Notes: generated by a model from the sequence alone, not told the origin. DNA of 64,000 bases from Paraescarpia echinospica (GCA_020002185.1 CM034534.1:34705559-34769558); one strand, 5' to 3'; numbered from the stretch's first letter, positions 1 through 11,991 are shown. Translations and numbers: made by a program.

Positions 1-138
1 AAAATGCCCGACACCTGACGGGATGCCTTGGTAGTTGACAGTCGTGATAGTAATATCTACCAAATGTTATAAAACACACAGCATAGTTACATTTAAACAC
101 AATAACGCGCTCGCAGATAGGTAACCACTTGTTTTAAT

Positions 139-252
139 AGCAAGAATTACACTTACAATGGAGCTATAGTTGAATACAGCGGACCTTGATCACACATTGA
201 TATCATGTGACGCGTTTCAGATTTTAGCTCCATTGTAAGTGTAATTCTTGCT
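139..252. repeat. Short palindromic element (MITE-like)
   Basis: Two arms of 28 bases at 139-166 and 225-252 are perfect reverse complements of each other and enclose a 58-bp centre. This is the layout of a miniature inverted-repeat element or foldback. No coding capacity is seen. A target duplication could not be fixed. Confidence 0.7.
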
Positions 253-444
253 TCAGAAATTTAATCGTGGAGCCATGAACACTATATTCCATATTACTCA
301 CTCGCTGTTTGTTAAAACTGACGATGGTCGGAAAGATTGTGAAGGTTCATGTCCATCGATAGGCCCTAGTCGTGATAGTGTATACTTGTCAAATACTATT
401 CGTATTGCTGTGTTATTGGCATGAAGTTAGACATAAGCATTACT

Positions 445-519
445 GTGTCGGTGTATACATCATATTGCCAACTCCATGCGTCGGACCGAGCGATGTATTG
501 ATGACTTGAAGGAGTGGAT
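445..519 (+). mobile_element. LINE reverse-transcriptase fragment, left piece
   Basis: The frame just before the LTR reads ERCIDDLKEW, the typical segment after the catalytic box of Jockey/CR1-like LINE reverse transcriptases. The same domain resumes at 8721 on the far side of the LTR retrotransposon, so the LINE was split by that insertion. Further upstream (253-444) I see no gene. Confidence 0.6.
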
Positions 520-693
520 TGTAACGATATTGGACTACATGGTTATAGGCCTGTACAATAGAGTAGCGCGACTATCTATAATATAATTAATGTCATGCGT
601 AGTAAGCCAGTTCCGGCTACACCACCACGCCACTGTGTTGTAATAAACTGTTTGAGTTCGTACAAAGCTGGTTTGCGTACGCTAATTCAATCA
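520..693 (+). repeat. 5' LTR
   Basis: It begins TGTAACGATATTGG, ends CA, and is repeated at 8588-8720 with scattered changes. The 3' copy lacks an internal block of about 40 bases containing an AATAAA sequence. Confidence 0.8.
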
Positions 694-703
694 TGGTATC
701 AGA
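694..703 (+). promoter_or_regulatory. Primer-binding site (initiator tRNA-Met type)
   Basis: TGGTATCAGA follows the LTR end directly. This is the usual minus-strand primer site complementary to the 3' end of initiator methionine tRNA. Confidence 0.7.
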
Positions 704-783
704 AAGTTGTTTGAACGGGTGTTAGCGGAACTCGGTGGAACAATAACAACGGGTAAGAAGAGCTGACCGTGCCAGTTTGCGAG

Positions 784-1762
784 ATGGATCGGTATATCTT
801 ACCCGATCCACTTCCCACCTCGGGAGATCTGCCAGTGCAATGGGGGCGATTCAAGAAGCAATTTCAGTACTTCTTGGACGCAAGTGAAAAGGCAGAGTCC
901 ACAAACAAGTTAAAGATTGCCATGTTGTTGCGAACAATTGGAGAGAAGGGAAACGATATATTTGACAATTTTATCTTCCCGACAGCACAGTTGTTCGAAA
1001 CGGACAGTCTCACGCTCAAGAAAGCAATACGCATGTGTCGACTGGCCGAAGATACGGAGGCCGAAATGCGACAATTGCACATAAACGAGGAGGTCAGTCC
1101 TGTTTACAAGCCGAAGTCCAAGACGCATGTAAATACGTCAGGGGGGCGCACCCAGCGAAGAAAGGCGGATAGTAATTCCGATAAGACGTGTGGTAGATGT
1201 GGTACCACCCACACAGAGAGACAATGCCCTGCATTTGGCAAAGAATGCTAAAAGTATAAAAAGAAGAACCATTTCTCAAAATGTTGCAGAGCAAGAAAGG
1301 CCCACAATCAAGTACATCTGATCAGGGAATACCAGGACAGTGATTCGGACATTCTGCACATACAAGTAGACAATGTCGACAGCAAGTTACTTGCGACAAT
1401 CAGCGTCCAATCAGAGGGACAGACCATGTCAAGGCCCATTACATGTCAGCTTGACACAGCAGCTACATGCAATGTGCCGAGTCTAAACGACTACCATATC
1501 CTGGGTGATCCACTCATTAGGCCAAGCAAGTCCACGCTGACGATGTATGACGGCACTGTAGTTCCATCGAAAGGTCGCTGCCACCTATTGGTATGTGATG
1601 AGGGTCGCACCGTGCCTCTGTTGTTTGAGGTGGTGGAAACCAAGCATGCAACTCTACTATCGCTAAACAAGTGCCTTCGACTAAAATTGCTCTCCGTGAA
1701 CGAGCAGGTTCATTTGGTGAAAGATCGACAACATGCAAACGCGGAAGCCATGTTGGAGGGAT
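784..1762 (+). pseudogene. Gag zinc knuckle and protease remnant
   Basis: The reading frame starts at the ATG at 784. It holds a short gag matrix-like part, then a zinc knuckle (CGRCGTTHTERQC) and a second degenerate knuckle after an in-frame TAA at 1249-1251. The aspartic protease region has the motif QLDTAATCNV (D-T-A), near 1448-1477, where D-T/S-G is usual. The central gag portion looks shortened compared with typical Ty3/Gypsy gag. The frame stops at about 1762 before RT. It belongs to the LTR element 520-8720 and is not functional as it stands. Confidence 0.7.
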
Positions 1763-1791
1763 AAACGGACGTATTCTCGGGATTAGGATGT

Positions 1792-3124
1792 TTGCCGGGG
1801 GAGTACGACATAGTCATAGACAAGATGGTCCCACCTGTGCAAAACAGACCTCGCAGAGTCGCATACGCACTCAAAGACGATCTGCAGAAGAAGATCACAT
1901 CACTCGAAGAGCAAGAAGTGATTGCCAAGGTGGACGTTCCAACTCCATGGATATCCAACTGCCTTGCCATTCGCAAAGCAAATGGCACGGTGCGGGTGTG
2001 CATTGATCCTACCGATCTCAACAAAGCTTTCCAACGAAACCACTACCCACTTCCAACAATTGAGGAGGTACTGCCAACTCTAAAGAACGCGAAGATCTTT
2101 TCGCCAGTTGATGCGAAAGACGGCTTCCTTCAAGTCAAACTGTCAAAAGAGAGCAGCTACTTGACCATTTTTTGGACCCTCTTTGGGAAATATAGGTGGC
2201 TCCGAATGCCATTTGGCCTCACCTCAAGTCCTAAAGAATTCCAGCGTCGTTTGCAACAAGCATCGGGTGGGCTAGACGGAATCTCAAATGTCGCCGACGA
2301 CATACTGATCATCGGTCGGGGCGAAACGGAAGCAGAAGCGCGCCTAGATCATGACAAGAACCTGGAAAATTTGCTGCAACGCGCACGGGAGCAGAATCTG
2401 AAGCTAAACAAAGCAAAGATGAGGCTGCACATGACAGAAATAAACTACATCGGTCACGTGTTGACACAAGAAGGAGTGAAAGCTGATCCGGAGAAAATGG
2501 CGGACATAAAGAAGATGCCCACACCAACCGACGTTGAACAAGTGCGCAAATTCCTTGGTTTCACCAATTATCTCACAAAGTTCATGCCACACTTTATGGC
2601 TATCAGCGAACCACTGAGACGACTGGTACAGAAAGACTTCGAATGGGGATCTGCACAAGAAAATGCTTTCCAGGAGGTCAAAGACATTGCAACCACTGAA
2701 CAATCACTTGTCTACTGTGATGTGACAGAGCCGGTGGTGGTGCAGTGTGATGCTATTACGCAAGGGCTAGGAGCGGCTCTGATACGAGAGGGCAAACCTG
2801 TGGCGTACATATCTCGTTCATTGATGAAATGCGAGCGAAATTATGCACCAATCGAACTTGAGTGTCTAGCAATTGTTTTCGCGTGTCGATCAATACATCT
2901 ACGGGCACTCAGATGTCACAATCCACAGCGACCATAAATCCCTAGAGGCAATCTTCCGAAAGTCGCTGCTAGATGCGCCAAAGCGTCTACAACGGACGAT
3001 GCTCACACTGCAACGGTACAACCTGAGAGTGGTGTATAAACCAGGCACAGAACAGCTAGTAGCAGATATGTTGTCACGAGCTACATCGTCACGTCGACCC
3101 GTCAAAGAGATGGCGAAAGAATAG
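1792..3124 (+). pseudogene. Ty3/Gypsy reverse transcriptase and RNase H, frameshifted
   Basis: The frame 1792-2937 has RT features: a DAKDGFLQV segment (motif A), LRMPFGLTSSPKEFQ (motif B) and VADDILI as the catalytic D-D box, followed by a connection domain and the start of RNase H (VVQCDAITQGLGAAL). RNase H continues in another frame at 2873-3124 (HSDHKSLEAIF and the Ty3-type ending YKPGTEQLVADMLSRA). A frameshift near 2900 therefore splits RNase H. Valine replaces the usual Y/F before the D-D pair, an uncommon but known variation. Confidence 0.85.
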
Positions 3125-3222
3125 ATCTTCCAGTGTGCTATACAAGATGACATAGCAGAAGAGATCGATTCAGTTGATCCACAAATGTACGTCAATGTCA
3201 GCGTACCCAGAATCGCACAAAT

Positions 3223-3882
3223 TCAACAAGCGTCAGCTGCTGATGAGACATTGCAACGAGTGTTGACGACGGTTATGTCAGGCTGGCCGGAGCACAAGCA
3301 CATGCTGCCACATGAGCTGAAACCGTGCTGGACGTACTGGAGTTCACAAGACTGAAGTTCACAAGGCTTGTCAATCAAAGAGCGGAATCTACCATACAAG
3401 CATGCAAGGTGCATTTCGCACGATATGGGGTGCCACAAATTGTGCAATCAGATGGAGGACCACAGTTCGTGAGTGCAGAGTTTCAGGTGTTTGCGAACAA
3501 GTGGGAATTTAAACACACCATGTAATCGCCTTATCACTCGCAATCCAACGGGAAGGCGGAAGCAGCAGTAAAGATCGCGACAAATCTGCTGAAGAAATCG
3601 AAAGATCCGATGAGAGCACTGCTAGAATGGTGTAACACTCCCTATATCAGCAGTCATCTAGAGTCCGGTACAACGACTTATGCAGCGACGCACAAGAGCG
3701 ACAGTGCCACAAGCCGAGCATCTGATGAGATCAGTCGTACCGAACGTACCTCGCATGATGAGACGCAATATGATGAAACAGAAAGTGGGCCATCATTACT
3801 ACAACCGAAATGCTCGCGACTGTCAGAAAAGGAACACCTGTCTTCTAGGCGAGCGGTAGAACCACCTAACAGACCGATTTAA
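3223..3882 (+). pseudogene. Ty3/Gypsy integrase core, broken
   Basis: Integrase segments appear as FARYGVPQIVQSDGGPQFVS (second catalytic Asp) and, after an in-frame stop at 3523-3525, HSQSNGKAEAAVKIA with the catalytic Glu. The zinc-binding N-terminus and first Asp region are missing or scrambled between 3240 and 3340. The frame runs on to the nested transposon at 3883. The tail resumes at about 8019. Confidence 0.75.
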
Positions 3883-4740
3883 ATGGCGCCCCTACACACA
3901 CCCAAATGTTATATCAGTGGAAAGCCCTGCGTCTCCCCGTCATAACTGGGCCTGTCGTATAGTTGCCAAGTGGTGCAGTAAGCGTGAATCCAAGGTTAAA
4001 CAAGGTCACCATCAAACGATCAATTTTATAAATTGGGCGCTTCCGAAAACTTCTTAATATTACAATGGCTATCTAGCTACTTTATTTAAATAGCCAAGTC
4101 ATACACTGTTGGAAAGCGTATTGCCGCATCTTCAAGACAGTGTATGATATGATGCTGTATCCAAGATTTATAAGAATGACGACAAGGTCAAACAAATTCA
4201 CCCATCAAATGACGAATATTCGAAAATTTACAATGCCGCGAACACCATAAAGTTACACCGACTGTGTTTCTACTTCACGACTACGGACAAGTCATACACT
4301 GTATGAAAGGACAATTTCTCCTCGTCAAAACGCTGTGTGATATGGCGCTGTGAGATGAAGCAGTTTCTGTGGAGCGGCGTCCAAACAGGGTCACCGTCAA
4401 TTGATGAATGTTAGAAATTGCGCCATCCCGCAAGCTTTATAAAATCTTAATGTTTGTGGAGCTACGTTAACTAATTACTGATGACCATTTCATATACCGT
4501 TGGGAAGCATACTGTCTTCCCGTCACAATGAGGTGTAACGCATAGCTATTAAATGGAGCATTATGTGTGTAGTGAATGTCAAACAAGGTCACTATCAAAT
4601 GATGACTGTTAAAAAATGCACCATTCCACAATCGTTGTAGGCCTAGGTTTATAATGGTAGCGCATCTATTTGCCTACGTGCATAATGTCTCTTCATGTAC
4701 CATTGTAAACCTTATTGTATATTCGTTAAAATGACACTGA
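3883..4740 (+). repeat. Left terminal inverted repeat with about 192-bp internal repeats
   Basis: Boxes resembling GTTGGAAAGC recur near 3917, 4109, 4301, 4498 and, weakly, 4690. The whole block is the inverse of 7145-8014. Confidence 0.75.
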
Positions 4741-4789
4741 TTCTCAAAAATCAGTATCTATCACGTATACCTAGTGTGGCAACGAGAAA

Positions 4790-6955
4790 GAGCATTGGTT
4801 CGAAAAACAAAAAGTTGCATAAAATTGAAACATTTGAACGGGCAAACAACCCGAAGAAGGCTGCATATTAAAGAGGATACGAAGAAATGATACACACAAT
4901 ATTGTGGGAGGACTTGATAGCGAAGGATGCCGTGTACCACTCAACATGTCTTTCATCCTACCTGAGTAAAACAAATCTTAAAGCAAAGGCACCGTCGATT
5001 GTCCTTATGACACTGCATTCTACGGTTTGATTCAAGAGATGGTTTCATTGGGATCTGGAGCGACATGGGCTCAGAGAAAAAAGTCATCAGAGGTGCAAAG
5101 GGAAGCAGTGATATAGTGCTGTTAACAACATGACCAATCCGTTCGAGCCTGAATTTCACCCAGATGCACTCATCAACTTATCTACGGGGCTGCATGCAAC
5201 ATTGGATGTGCAAAATTCGCTCCTCAACATCGTAGGTGCAGGGGAGGAGAAGCTGGAGAGATTTGTGCATGGTGCACTTGAATCAGGTGAAACGTGCAGC
5301 TTCTACAGCCCCATCAGCAAGTCAGGCCTGATAACATTTGCTGACATGGCGAAAAAGACCAAGTTGAAGTGTGGCAAGGGAGGCGTTGTAACATCAGCTA
5401 TTAGTCCACAGATAGTGTTCCGCAGAGTCCTGTCGTTGGCGAGGTGCAGAGATGATGTTTCTATGGCCACCGTTCTCGGCCACCCGATAGGGCCAGTGCC
5501 GATGGCCATTTTTCATGCTGGTGGTACACTGCGGAAAACTAACGAAACGGAACTGGGCCATCAACTAAAAGATCAAGGCGAGAGAGTATCTGAACTACCA
5601 CAAAGCACCACTGCAACCACAGTGTATATTAGGGATGCCATGGCCGTCATTCAAATGATGGCGGGGGACCAATTCAATTCATTTGATGCATTAGCGGTAG
5701 CATACTTCAGGCAACGTCTGACATGATTTCAGAGAGCTGACACAGTTGTGGAAGCGTTTGATAGATATGGTGACGGCAACTCTGTGAAAACTGCTGAAAA
5801 GGACCGCCGCGCAGGATCGACATCTGCTTGCAAGCAGTACCAGGTGATTGGTGGGCGCCCAGTACCTCCATGGAAAAGATTCCTCAATGTCCCACCCAAC
5901 AAGCAATCATTAGTAAATTTTCTTTGTGAATATGTGGTCAGTCATGCATCTCGGCGGCTGGAAGCACACACAACGTGTACACTCGTGGTTGTTGGAGGTT
6001 TCGCAGATGGTGAGGTAGTGAAATCCATCAGTAGTCGAGGTGTAGAAGAAGACATATTGCCAGTACACAAGAAGAAGCTGACACCAGGATGCTTCTGCCT
6101 GCTGGTTTTGCTGATGCAGACTTCAGAGCACGTGGTGTTCTAGGAACCATAATAATGAAGTCACCAGACACAGATGTCTTAGAGCTTGCTGCATACTACT
6201 TTCCCAAAATGGCGAATATAGTCAACATGTGGATTGAAACTGGCACAATCACCAGCACCACAGACAAGCGCTGATTTGTACCTGTGCATTCGATTTGTAC
6301 TGCACTCAGTCCGCAGTTCTGCAACATACTTCCCGCCATGCATTCACTAACAGGGTGTGACTCAGTTTCCTCCCTGTTTGGAATTGGGAAAAAAACTATT
6401 TTCTACGTTGTTATGCAGGCCACTTCATAAATCTTGCCGACGTAGGAAACAGCAATAAAGAGGTTGCACTATCAGCAGCTCGGGCATTCACACCAGCGTT
6501 GTACAACCTAAGGGACACAGAGAAGAGTGCACACATCAAACTCAACTGCTTATCAACAAGAAGGACAGGTCGTTGGCGAAGCTTCCCCCATGTGAAGCAA
6601 TTAAGTTTCGAGGAACATGCATGACGGGTACAGTGGCAAACGAAGAATTGGATGTCTTCACATGTGGTCAAGCCAAATACTGGGTCCCCACTGCAGCATG
6701 AATGGGACAGAAAGAATGGCAAACTTGTACCTGTCTTCTTCAAAGGTCCAATGGCGTCAAAGCTCCTGGAAGTACTCATATGTTCCTGCTCAAGTAGACG
6801 TCGCTGCACAATCAATTGTTCATGCAGTCAGAACAGTTTTTGTTGCAAAGAGTCATGCACATGTCATGGGAATGAAAACTGTGAAACCCACGTTCGACTA
6901 GCGACCAAGACGTTCTACGTGACGATGACGACGATCACAGTGAATAGAAAGTAAA
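4790..6955 (+). pseudogene. Uncharacterised transposon-associated protein (PDTDV family), broken
   Basis: Scattered frames read in order: DAVYHSTCLSSYLSKTNLKA (about 4930-4990), a long open part at 5130-5726, a second at 5748-6143, then IIMKSPDTDVLELAAYYFPK and DKR at 6089-6274, HSLTGCDSVSSLFGIGKK (about 6340-6394), and a Cys-rich tail at 6652-6954 (LICSCSSRRRCTINCSC and CTCHGNENC). I recognise this string of motifs as a protein family common in cnidarian, lancelet and mollusc genomes, of unknown function. Its place in the middle of an element with long inverted repeats suggests it is the mobilising protein. Several frameshifts and stops are present. Confidence 0.65.
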
Positions 6956-7144
6956 ATTGGGTAGAATGTTTCTAGTAGCCTCAGTAAATTGACCCACCAA
7001 TGTGCAATCCTTTGTGATGATTGAATATTTTGCAGATACAAAAAGAAAATAATTTTTTTTCAAGGTGTTGTAAAACATAAATGGTAACTACATCGATGTT
7101 GACCGTTCAACGTCCGCTTCACATAATTGTAGCTCTGTTAAATA

Positions 7145-8014
7145 GTCCCATGAAATACCTCATTTTACGGGGATACAATACGTTTTCCAATGGTATATGA
7201 TGTTGCCTTGAGCACATTGGCAAATAAATAGACAAACATTATAATTGTATAATGTTTATGGAATGGCGTAATTTTGAATATTAAGAAGTTGATAGGGACT
7301 TTGTTTGACCTTCACTACACGTGTACTGCGTCACTCGATGGTTCGACTTTATACCTCCTTTTCACGGCGGGAAATGATGCTTTCCAATGGTATATGACAT
7401 GGCCATGAGTATGTAGGTGACGTAGATATACGCAACCAATGAAATTGTGTCAAGTTTGCGGAATAGCTCAATTTCTAACATTCATCAATTGACAGTGACC
7501 CTGTTTGAACGCCGCTCCACACAAACTGCGTCACCTCACAGCGCCATGTCAAACCGCATTTTGACGGGGAGAAATTGTCCTTTCACACAGTATATGATTT
7601 GTCCGTAGTCGTGAAGCAGAGACACAGTCGGTGTAACTTTATGATGTTCGCGGCATTATAAACTTTCGAATATTCGTCATTTGACGGGTGACCTTGTTTG
7701 ACCTTGTCGTCACTCTTATCATTCCTGGATACAGCATCTTATCGTACATTGTCTTAAAGAGGCGACAATACGCTTTCCAACAATGTATGACTTGGTCATT
7801 TTCTAATTAAATAAAGTAGCTAGATAGCCATTGTAATATTAAGAAATTTTCGGAAGCGCCCAATTTATAAAATTGATCGTTTGATGGTGACCTTGTTTGA
7901 CATTGGATTCACGCTTACTGCACCATTTGGCAACTCTACGACAGGCCTAATCGTGACGGGGAGATGTAGGGCTTTCCAGTGATATAACATTTCGGTGTAT
8001 GTAGGGGGGGCCAT
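7145..8014 (-). repeat. Right terminal inverted repeat of the TTAA transposon
   Basis: This is the reverse complement of 3883-4740 with scattered differences and small indels. It ends in GGCCAT before TTAA. Confidence 0.75.
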
Positions 8015-8018
8015 TTAA

Positions 8019-8400
8019 ATTCCTAAAATAAAGCACTTTTGGGGGATTTGCCGCTCGCCTATTCGTGCAATCGTTGAAGAAATATGATCCAATCAAATGG
8101 TCACAATTCGTACATCGTTGAAATAGAAGGTAGACTACTGCGAGTAGACCACACCGCACGATATACACCGGAAACGCAGATTGAACTGGAGGCAGAGAAG
8201 GAAGACACGCCGATAGTGGAGAATACCATCGAATCGCGGAATGCGGAAGTGCGTGCGTGACCCGCCAACGGTGCCAAAGCCACTGACTTCGCCGAAGAGC
8301 CCAAACAGACCGGTGAAGACTCGTTCGGGCAGACTGGTGATGAAACCCTTGCGATTTCGCTAATAGGACTCGTGAAAGTTTGGACTTACGATAGTTACTA
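8019..8400 (+). pseudogene. Gypsy pol C-terminal tail
   Basis: Downstream of the nested transposon the plus frame near 8105-8220 reads RSYIVEIEGRLLR. This resembles the end of Ty3/Gypsy integrases, where the nascent polypeptide ends in an R-S-Y-x-V and RRNRRHL-like segment. It stops soon after. The remaining 200 bases to the 3' LTR are non-coding and end in a purine-rich tract. Confidence 0.5.
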
Positions 8401-8573
8401 GTCATAGTGTTAAGTAGAATAGTTAACTTTACAAATTGTGCCATTTATGGACAATAAGAGTAATTAGGACTCGGTGATAAAGATCGCAGTCCTAAGAGGA
8501 TCACAAGCTGGTAACCTCTGACTCTATAGCAAGAGTTAGAGTATGTTACATCATTTAGGTTGCATATTGTTTA

Positions 8574-8587
8574 GTTAAAAAGGGAGA
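8574..8587 (+). promoter_or_regulatory. Polypurine tract
   Basis: The stretch AAAAAGGGAGA lies directly before the 3' LTR start TGTTACG, as expected for the plus-strand primer of an LTR retrotransposon. Confidence 0.7.
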
Positions 8588-8720
8588 TGTTACGATATTG
8601 GACTACATGGTTATAAGCCTGTACAATAGAGTAGCGCGACTATCTCTAATCTAATTAATGTCGTGCGTAGTGAGCCAGTTCCGGCTATACACTGCTGGTT
8701 TGCGTACGTTAATTCAAACA
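8588..8720 (+). repeat. 3' LTR, internally shortened
   Basis: It matches 520-693 at both ends (TGTTACGATATTGG to CA) but lacks about 40 internal bases. Confidence 0.8.
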
Positions 8721-8980
8721 CGGATGACTTGGAATTACCTGCTCATGAATTACACCAAAACAGAAACTATCGTAAGTGGGCTCCATGTGCGCGTCCGGAC
8801 AGATGAAATCAGTGCAACTGATGATGTTAGAAATGTCGGCGTCCATCATGATAGACACCTGAATATGTCTAGGGATTGCGCATGCGTCAGGTGTCGCAGT
8901 ATCCTTTGCTTACCGCTTCGTTTATCGATCATAACACACATTTTAAACACTTACTATTACAAAATTACAGATCTATAAAA
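8721..8980 (+). mobile_element. LINE reverse-transcriptase fragment, right piece
   Basis: The frame reads WNYLLMNYTKTETIV and then VRNVGVHHDRHLNM, the conserved run after the catalytic box in Jockey/CR1-type LINEs (N-x-x-KTE followed by R-N-L-G-V-x-x-D). It continues the piece ending at 519. The domain degenerates after about 8930. Confidence 0.75.
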
Positions 8981-9179
8981 ATATCACACCTCAATACATA
9001 TGTAGCGTTTGCGGCGAGCGGTCGGCAGGGAAGCATACGGGCACACGTTCACTCACTCAGTCGTACTAATGATAAGTCAGGTTATACGTTTTCACAGTTT
9101 ATTATATGCGGAAAACCCTACCAATACAATATCTAATACACAATATACGGCTATGTCTGCTAAATACTACCCAGTTATA

Positions 9180-9545
9180 AAGGTCAGAACGATAGGTTCA
9201 GACGGCGGCGGCTATTACAGCAACCGAATTGTAACCGATATATCCTAAAAGTCCGAACAATAGGTTCAGACGGCGGCGGCTATTACAGCAACCGAATTGT
9301 AACCGATATACTCTAAATGTCAGAACAATAGGTTCAGACGGCGGCGGCTATTACAGCAACCGAATTGTAACCGATATATTCAAAATGTCAGAACGATAAG
9401 TTCAGATGGCGGTGGCTTATATACAGCAACCGAATTATAGGTGTCAGAACGATAAGTCAGACGGCGGCGGCTTATATACAGCAACCGAATTATAGGTGTC
9501 AGAACGATAACTCAGACGGCAGCGGCTTATATACAGCAACCGAGT
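9180..9545. repeat. Minisatellite, six units
   Basis: Three units of about 66 bp and three of about 56 bp, each with a core like GGTTCAGACGGCGGCGGC followed by TACAGCAACCGAATT, lie head to tail. The last three have lost about 10 bases and gained TATATACAG. They do not encode a conserved protein. Confidence 0.85.
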
Positions 9546-10789
9546 TACTCACCGAGTCTGCGAATAACAGATTGTCACGGGTGTACTGCGATAGTATTTT
9601 AGTACTTCTCGCACCTGCTCGGTGACAGTGCTTCACGAGAAACGTTCCTCCGGCAGTGTGCCCCAGTAGACGCCCCCTACATCTCATGACAGCCAGCCCT
9701 GATCCTCATTAAAGCCCTCCTAATATACAGCTAAATATGTAGCCATAGGACAGACGCTGTCCCCTCATTATGTCATTTCCAAAGTCTAGGGGTCTCTAGA
9801 AATCTTGGCAGGTTGCCAGTGAACTTACAGTAACCTTCTGAACAAAGGCCCTCTGTATAGGGCTCTTGCCTCCCCAAAACCAGATAGCCTCAAATGTAAA
9901 CAAATCCCCCACCCCAGCTATAGCCATTTGCATATAAATTGGCTTTTCAGCGCACTACAACATTCAGTAATTAAGAATATTTTATACTATGTGTGTTATT
10001 GTTCTAAATTCTCTACACATATATAAGACATCATTTGCAATCAATCGTCCCAAAGTCACATTTTTCAAAATTAAATTTGCATAACAACCAGCCCAAAGTT
10101 TCAAACAAGATGGCGATCTGGTAAACAACATATAAAGCGCGCGGAACCAAAACCACCCCAACACAACTCAACATACAGTACATTCTCTTAGACTTAACGT
10201 GCATTACCCATTGCCATAAATCATTCTTATTTACACAAACTAAAAGTACGAATCATAGGCTGTCAATAACCAATTAAAATCCAACAGTAAACACATTATA
10301 CAATAAACTTTCTACTAACATGCCTTTTATATAATAAAAAACATACTCAACTTGTATACGAGCAATTATTAGTTTTATTACTTTTATGTTCTTTTCAAAC
10401 TTGATTTTTATGTAACATTTTACAGCAGCCTTATATTTATAAGAACTGTGATTTACAGCTACTGCAATTCTAAATTGACGACTACTGTGACTATATCGAT
10501 TGTGAGTATATAATTACTGTGATTTTATACTTGAATATTGAGATTTTGTACATATTGTGATTACCACGCTCAAATCTAAGATGAACTGTTGTGCCATCTG
10601 TATATAACACGTAGGATAGAACAGAAGAACTGGGAAAACCATGGTGAAAGCTTGACTAGAATTGCCAATCCTCAGCCACCTCTGATTGTTTTTATGTCCC
10701 CATACTTTGATTACAAGTACTTCCCAGCATCCACAAACACCATGACAGGATGGAAATAAAACAACTTTTACAAAGTAGCATCCTTAAAC
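9546..10789. other. Non-coding host DNA
   Basis: I see no gene, no RNA gene and no clear repeat here. Composition becomes AT-rich after about 9950. Confidence 0.5.
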
Positions 10790-10844
10790 CAAAAACATCC
10801 AACATGCTTTGCCATCGTAATCCTCATGCAAGCTGGTGATCTTA

Positions 10845-11305
10845 ACCCAAACCCAAATTCCCTTGTGCCATCTGCAAAAAAGCAGCAAGATGGGAACAGT
10901 GAGTGACATGCTGTGAGCATTGCAATTCTTGGTACCATGTAGATTGCATGGCAATGTCGACATTTGCATATAATGCCCTCCAAAACAGCCAAGTGTCATG
11001 GATTTGCTGCCAGTGTGGCATTCCTAATTTCGCAAGTTCACTTTTTTCAAGCTCAACCATAGAGCTAACAAGCAGCATCTCTATCTTGTCGGACATGTCC
11101 ATATCTGATTGCCGTGAACCACTAGGCCCACCTCTAGCCAATTCTTCTCCATATAAACAAAAGAATAATAACACAAGCAGTAACTCTAATAGTACTAGAC
11201 CATGTAAAACAAGTAGAACAAAGAAAAACACTCAGAAAACGCCTACTAAGAGACAATCCCAGAAAACCATGGTAATAAACTTCTGTAGTATCAGGAGCAA
11301 AGTTT
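10845..11305 (+). pseudogene. LINE ORF start with PHD-type zinc finger
   Basis: A CxxC pair (PCAICKKAARWEQ, near 10863) leads through a TGA at 10902-10904 to CEHCNSWYHVDCM and WICCQC, giving the C4-H-C3 spacing of a PHD finger. A Ser/Asn/Lys-rich linker leads toward the endonuclease. Such fingers sit upstream of the endonuclease in some CR1-group LINEs. The stop in the finger and another at 11305-11307 mark it as non-functional. Confidence 0.65.
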
Positions 11306-11991
11306 AGGACTTTGCCGTGTGCATTGAAAATTACAACTCTGACATATTTATAGGCACTGAAACACACCTAGACAGCTCAGTTGACAGCAGTGAGCTGTTC
11401 CCCTTCAATTATTCAATCATTCGAAAAGACAGACTTTGACAATTCAAACGGAGGCGTTCTAATAGCATTAAAGACTGACCTCATAGGAACACACAGAACA
11501 GACCTCGATAGCAATTGACCCCCATTTGATAACACAAACGAATACATGCATGAACTACGAGAAACCATGAACAAAATTAAACGCTCAAACAAAGAACACA
11601 TATGGCTAGGCCGAGATTTAACCTTCCCGACATAGACTGGGACCTACTCAGCACAAAGCCAGGCGGAGCTGCTCCCGGATTATCCAAAATGCTACTTGAA
11701 ATTGCAAATGACTTTGGACAAGTTGTACGCAAACCCACCAGAATAAACAACACTTTGGACTTGTTCTTCGCAACTAACCCCATCCTTGTTGAAAGATCTA
11801 CAGTAGTACCAAGAATAAGCGATCACGACGGCATCCCAATATTCATAAACAGCTGCAAGCCCAGGGTCATCAAGCAAAAACCACGCAAAATATACATGTA
11901 CCACAAAGCCAACACGCAGATTCTGAAAGAAAACCTGCTAAAATGGAGCAATGAGTTTGTATCAAGGGATGCACCCAAAGAACACAGTTGA
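11270..11991 (+). pseudogene. LINE APE-type endonuclease, broken
   Basis: Motifs seen are FIGTETHLDSSV (catalytic Glu region), NLPDIDW and RINNTLDLFFATNP, then VPRISDHDGIPIFI, which holds the S-D-H triad of APE-like nucleases. Several stops lie between 11410 and 11600. The part from 11602 to 11991 is open. Confidence 0.8.

Larger units (their letters stand above)
3883..8014. mobile_element. DNA transposon with TTAA target duplications
   Basis: TTAA at 3879-3882 and 8015-8018 flanks termini that begin ATGGCGCCCC and mirror each other. Inverted repeats extend about 850 bp on each side (3883-4740 and 7145-8014). Each arm is built of repeats spaced about 192-197 bases, sharing a GGAAAGC box and a GGTCAAACAAGGTCA box. 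TTAA duplication is typical of piggyBac and Kolobok elements, but the encoded protein is neither an obvious piggyBac nor a THAP/Kolobok transposase. The element lies inside the Gypsy integrase. Confidence 0.8.
520..8720 (+). mobile_element. Ty3/Gypsy-type LTR retrotransposon, decayed, with a nested DNA transposon
   Basis: Two related LTRs (520-693 and 8588-8720), a primer-binding site directly after the first, and a purine tract directly before the second enclose gag, protease, RT, RNase H and integrase remnants in Ty3/Gypsy order. The 5-bp flanks are TGGAT (515-519) and CGGAT (8721-8725), a target duplication with one change. The coding part carries many stops. A 4.1-kb DNA transposon sits inside integrase. 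The element interrupts a LINE. Confidence 0.85.

Noticed and set aside
9180..9545. CRISPR-like array
   Set aside because: Units are contiguous without unique spacers, and the host is an animal; it is a minisatellite.
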